A stretch of DNA of 64,000 bases from JAWXBT01 sp964523015 (GTDB lineage: Bacteria > Bdellovibrionota_C > UBA2361 > J135), in the NCBI GenBank assembly GCA_964523015.1, contig CAZFXN010000003.1, forward strand, positions 28,027 through 92,026, read 5' to 3'. The position numbers and the translations under genes are program-made. Below are positions 63,851 to 64,000 of the stretch, piece by piece. The notes below the pieces were generated by a model, which was given only the letters and a program-made list of their open reading frames with translations, did not search any database and was not told the DNA's origin. How positions within the stretch are numbered: position 1 is the stretch's first letter; each line of letters starts with the position of its first letter.

Positions 63851-64000
63851 AGAAGAGAAATAGGGATAGCGCCAATGGAAAGCCTCTGCAGACCTTTCAA
63901 ATTGACATCGATTCACCCTAATTCCATTTCCCCTGATAGAAAAACCCTAATGATTCTCACTGATCCTGGATCAGTAAACTATTAATTGAATAAGCTCTGT

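Noticed and set aside
1..64000. CRISPR array or cas genes
   Set aside because: No regularly spaced repeats and no Cas-like proteins were seen.

Overview
This 64-kb window is AT-rich by eye and densely coded, with genes on both strands. It comes from a diderm (Gram-negative) bacterium: there is a 16-strand-type phosphate porin with a C-terminal Phe, several lipobox lipoproteins and a Tat-exported protein. Ser/Thr kinase, PP2C and FHA signalling, sigma54 activators, a split methylmalonyl-CoA mutase, a bifunctional-nuclease gene beside miaB and a planctomycete-type cytochrome/DUF1501 pair together suggest a deltaproteobacterial-grade lineage (Myxococcota, Bdellovibrionota or SAR324-like). I cannot fix the phylum from the sequence alone. 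No rRNA, tRNA, CRISPR array or intact insertion sequence was found.

Region 1 (76-14510) is a signalling block. A four-gene minus-strand operon encodes PP2C phosphatase, FHA protein, membrane Ser/Thr kinase and a CpaE/TadZ-like ATPase. Next comes a divergent pair of operons. On the minus strand are a response regulator with a zinc ribbon, a 12-TM hybrid histidine kinase whose ATPase motifs are eroded, and a 152-aa orphan. On the plus strand are an eroded NtrC-like protein translationally coupled to an intact sigma54 activator, a 96-aa orphan and a PduO-type cobalamin adenosyltransferase. A SpoIIE/RsbU-type phosphatase and a DUF2231 membrane protein close the block. This block is the best candidate for an undescribed system, because two pseudo-enzymes sit beside working partners.

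Region 2 (14605-23870) starts with a membrane protein and a 1.3-kb gene-poor stretch. That stretch holds direct repeats copied from the 3' end of a Rieske-like lipoprotein gene, a large inverted repeat and decayed reading frames. Then come the Rieske-like gene itself (with an unusual Cys in place of a ligand His), a YfgM-like TPR membrane protein, the bifunctional nuclease, miaB, two lipoproteins, a short-chain dehydrogenase and a histone H1-like basic protein.

Region 3 (24127-34325) is acyl-CoA and branched-chain catabolism: HIT protein, enoyl-CoA hydratase, acyl-CoA dehydrogenase and both methylmalonyl-CoA mutase subunits in one operon. A second acyl-CoA dehydrogenase (33174) and a leucine-dehydrogenase-type enzyme (60880) extend the theme, and the adenosyltransferase at 12278 would supply the mutase cofactor. 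A hybrid kinase, a porin and small secreted proteins are interspersed.

Region 4 (34305-45286) holds a glycine-zipper lipoprotein, a CheY-like regulator, an orphan Pycsar-effector-type membrane protein, purK-purE, an FHA protein, RNase E/G behind a structured leader, and the DUF1501 plus DUF2231/cytochrome/PSD1 pair.

Region 5 (45382-64000) holds a family-39 glycosyltransferase, a short ComEC, an M48 protease, uvrC, a three-gene ABC-2 exporter, an MFS transporter of higher GC, an ORF with a hexanucleotide repeat, uvrB (with a problematic start), two decayed membrane glycosyltransferase-like genes, leucine dehydrogenase, aroB with a tiny downstream lipoprotein, and a GxxExxY remnant.
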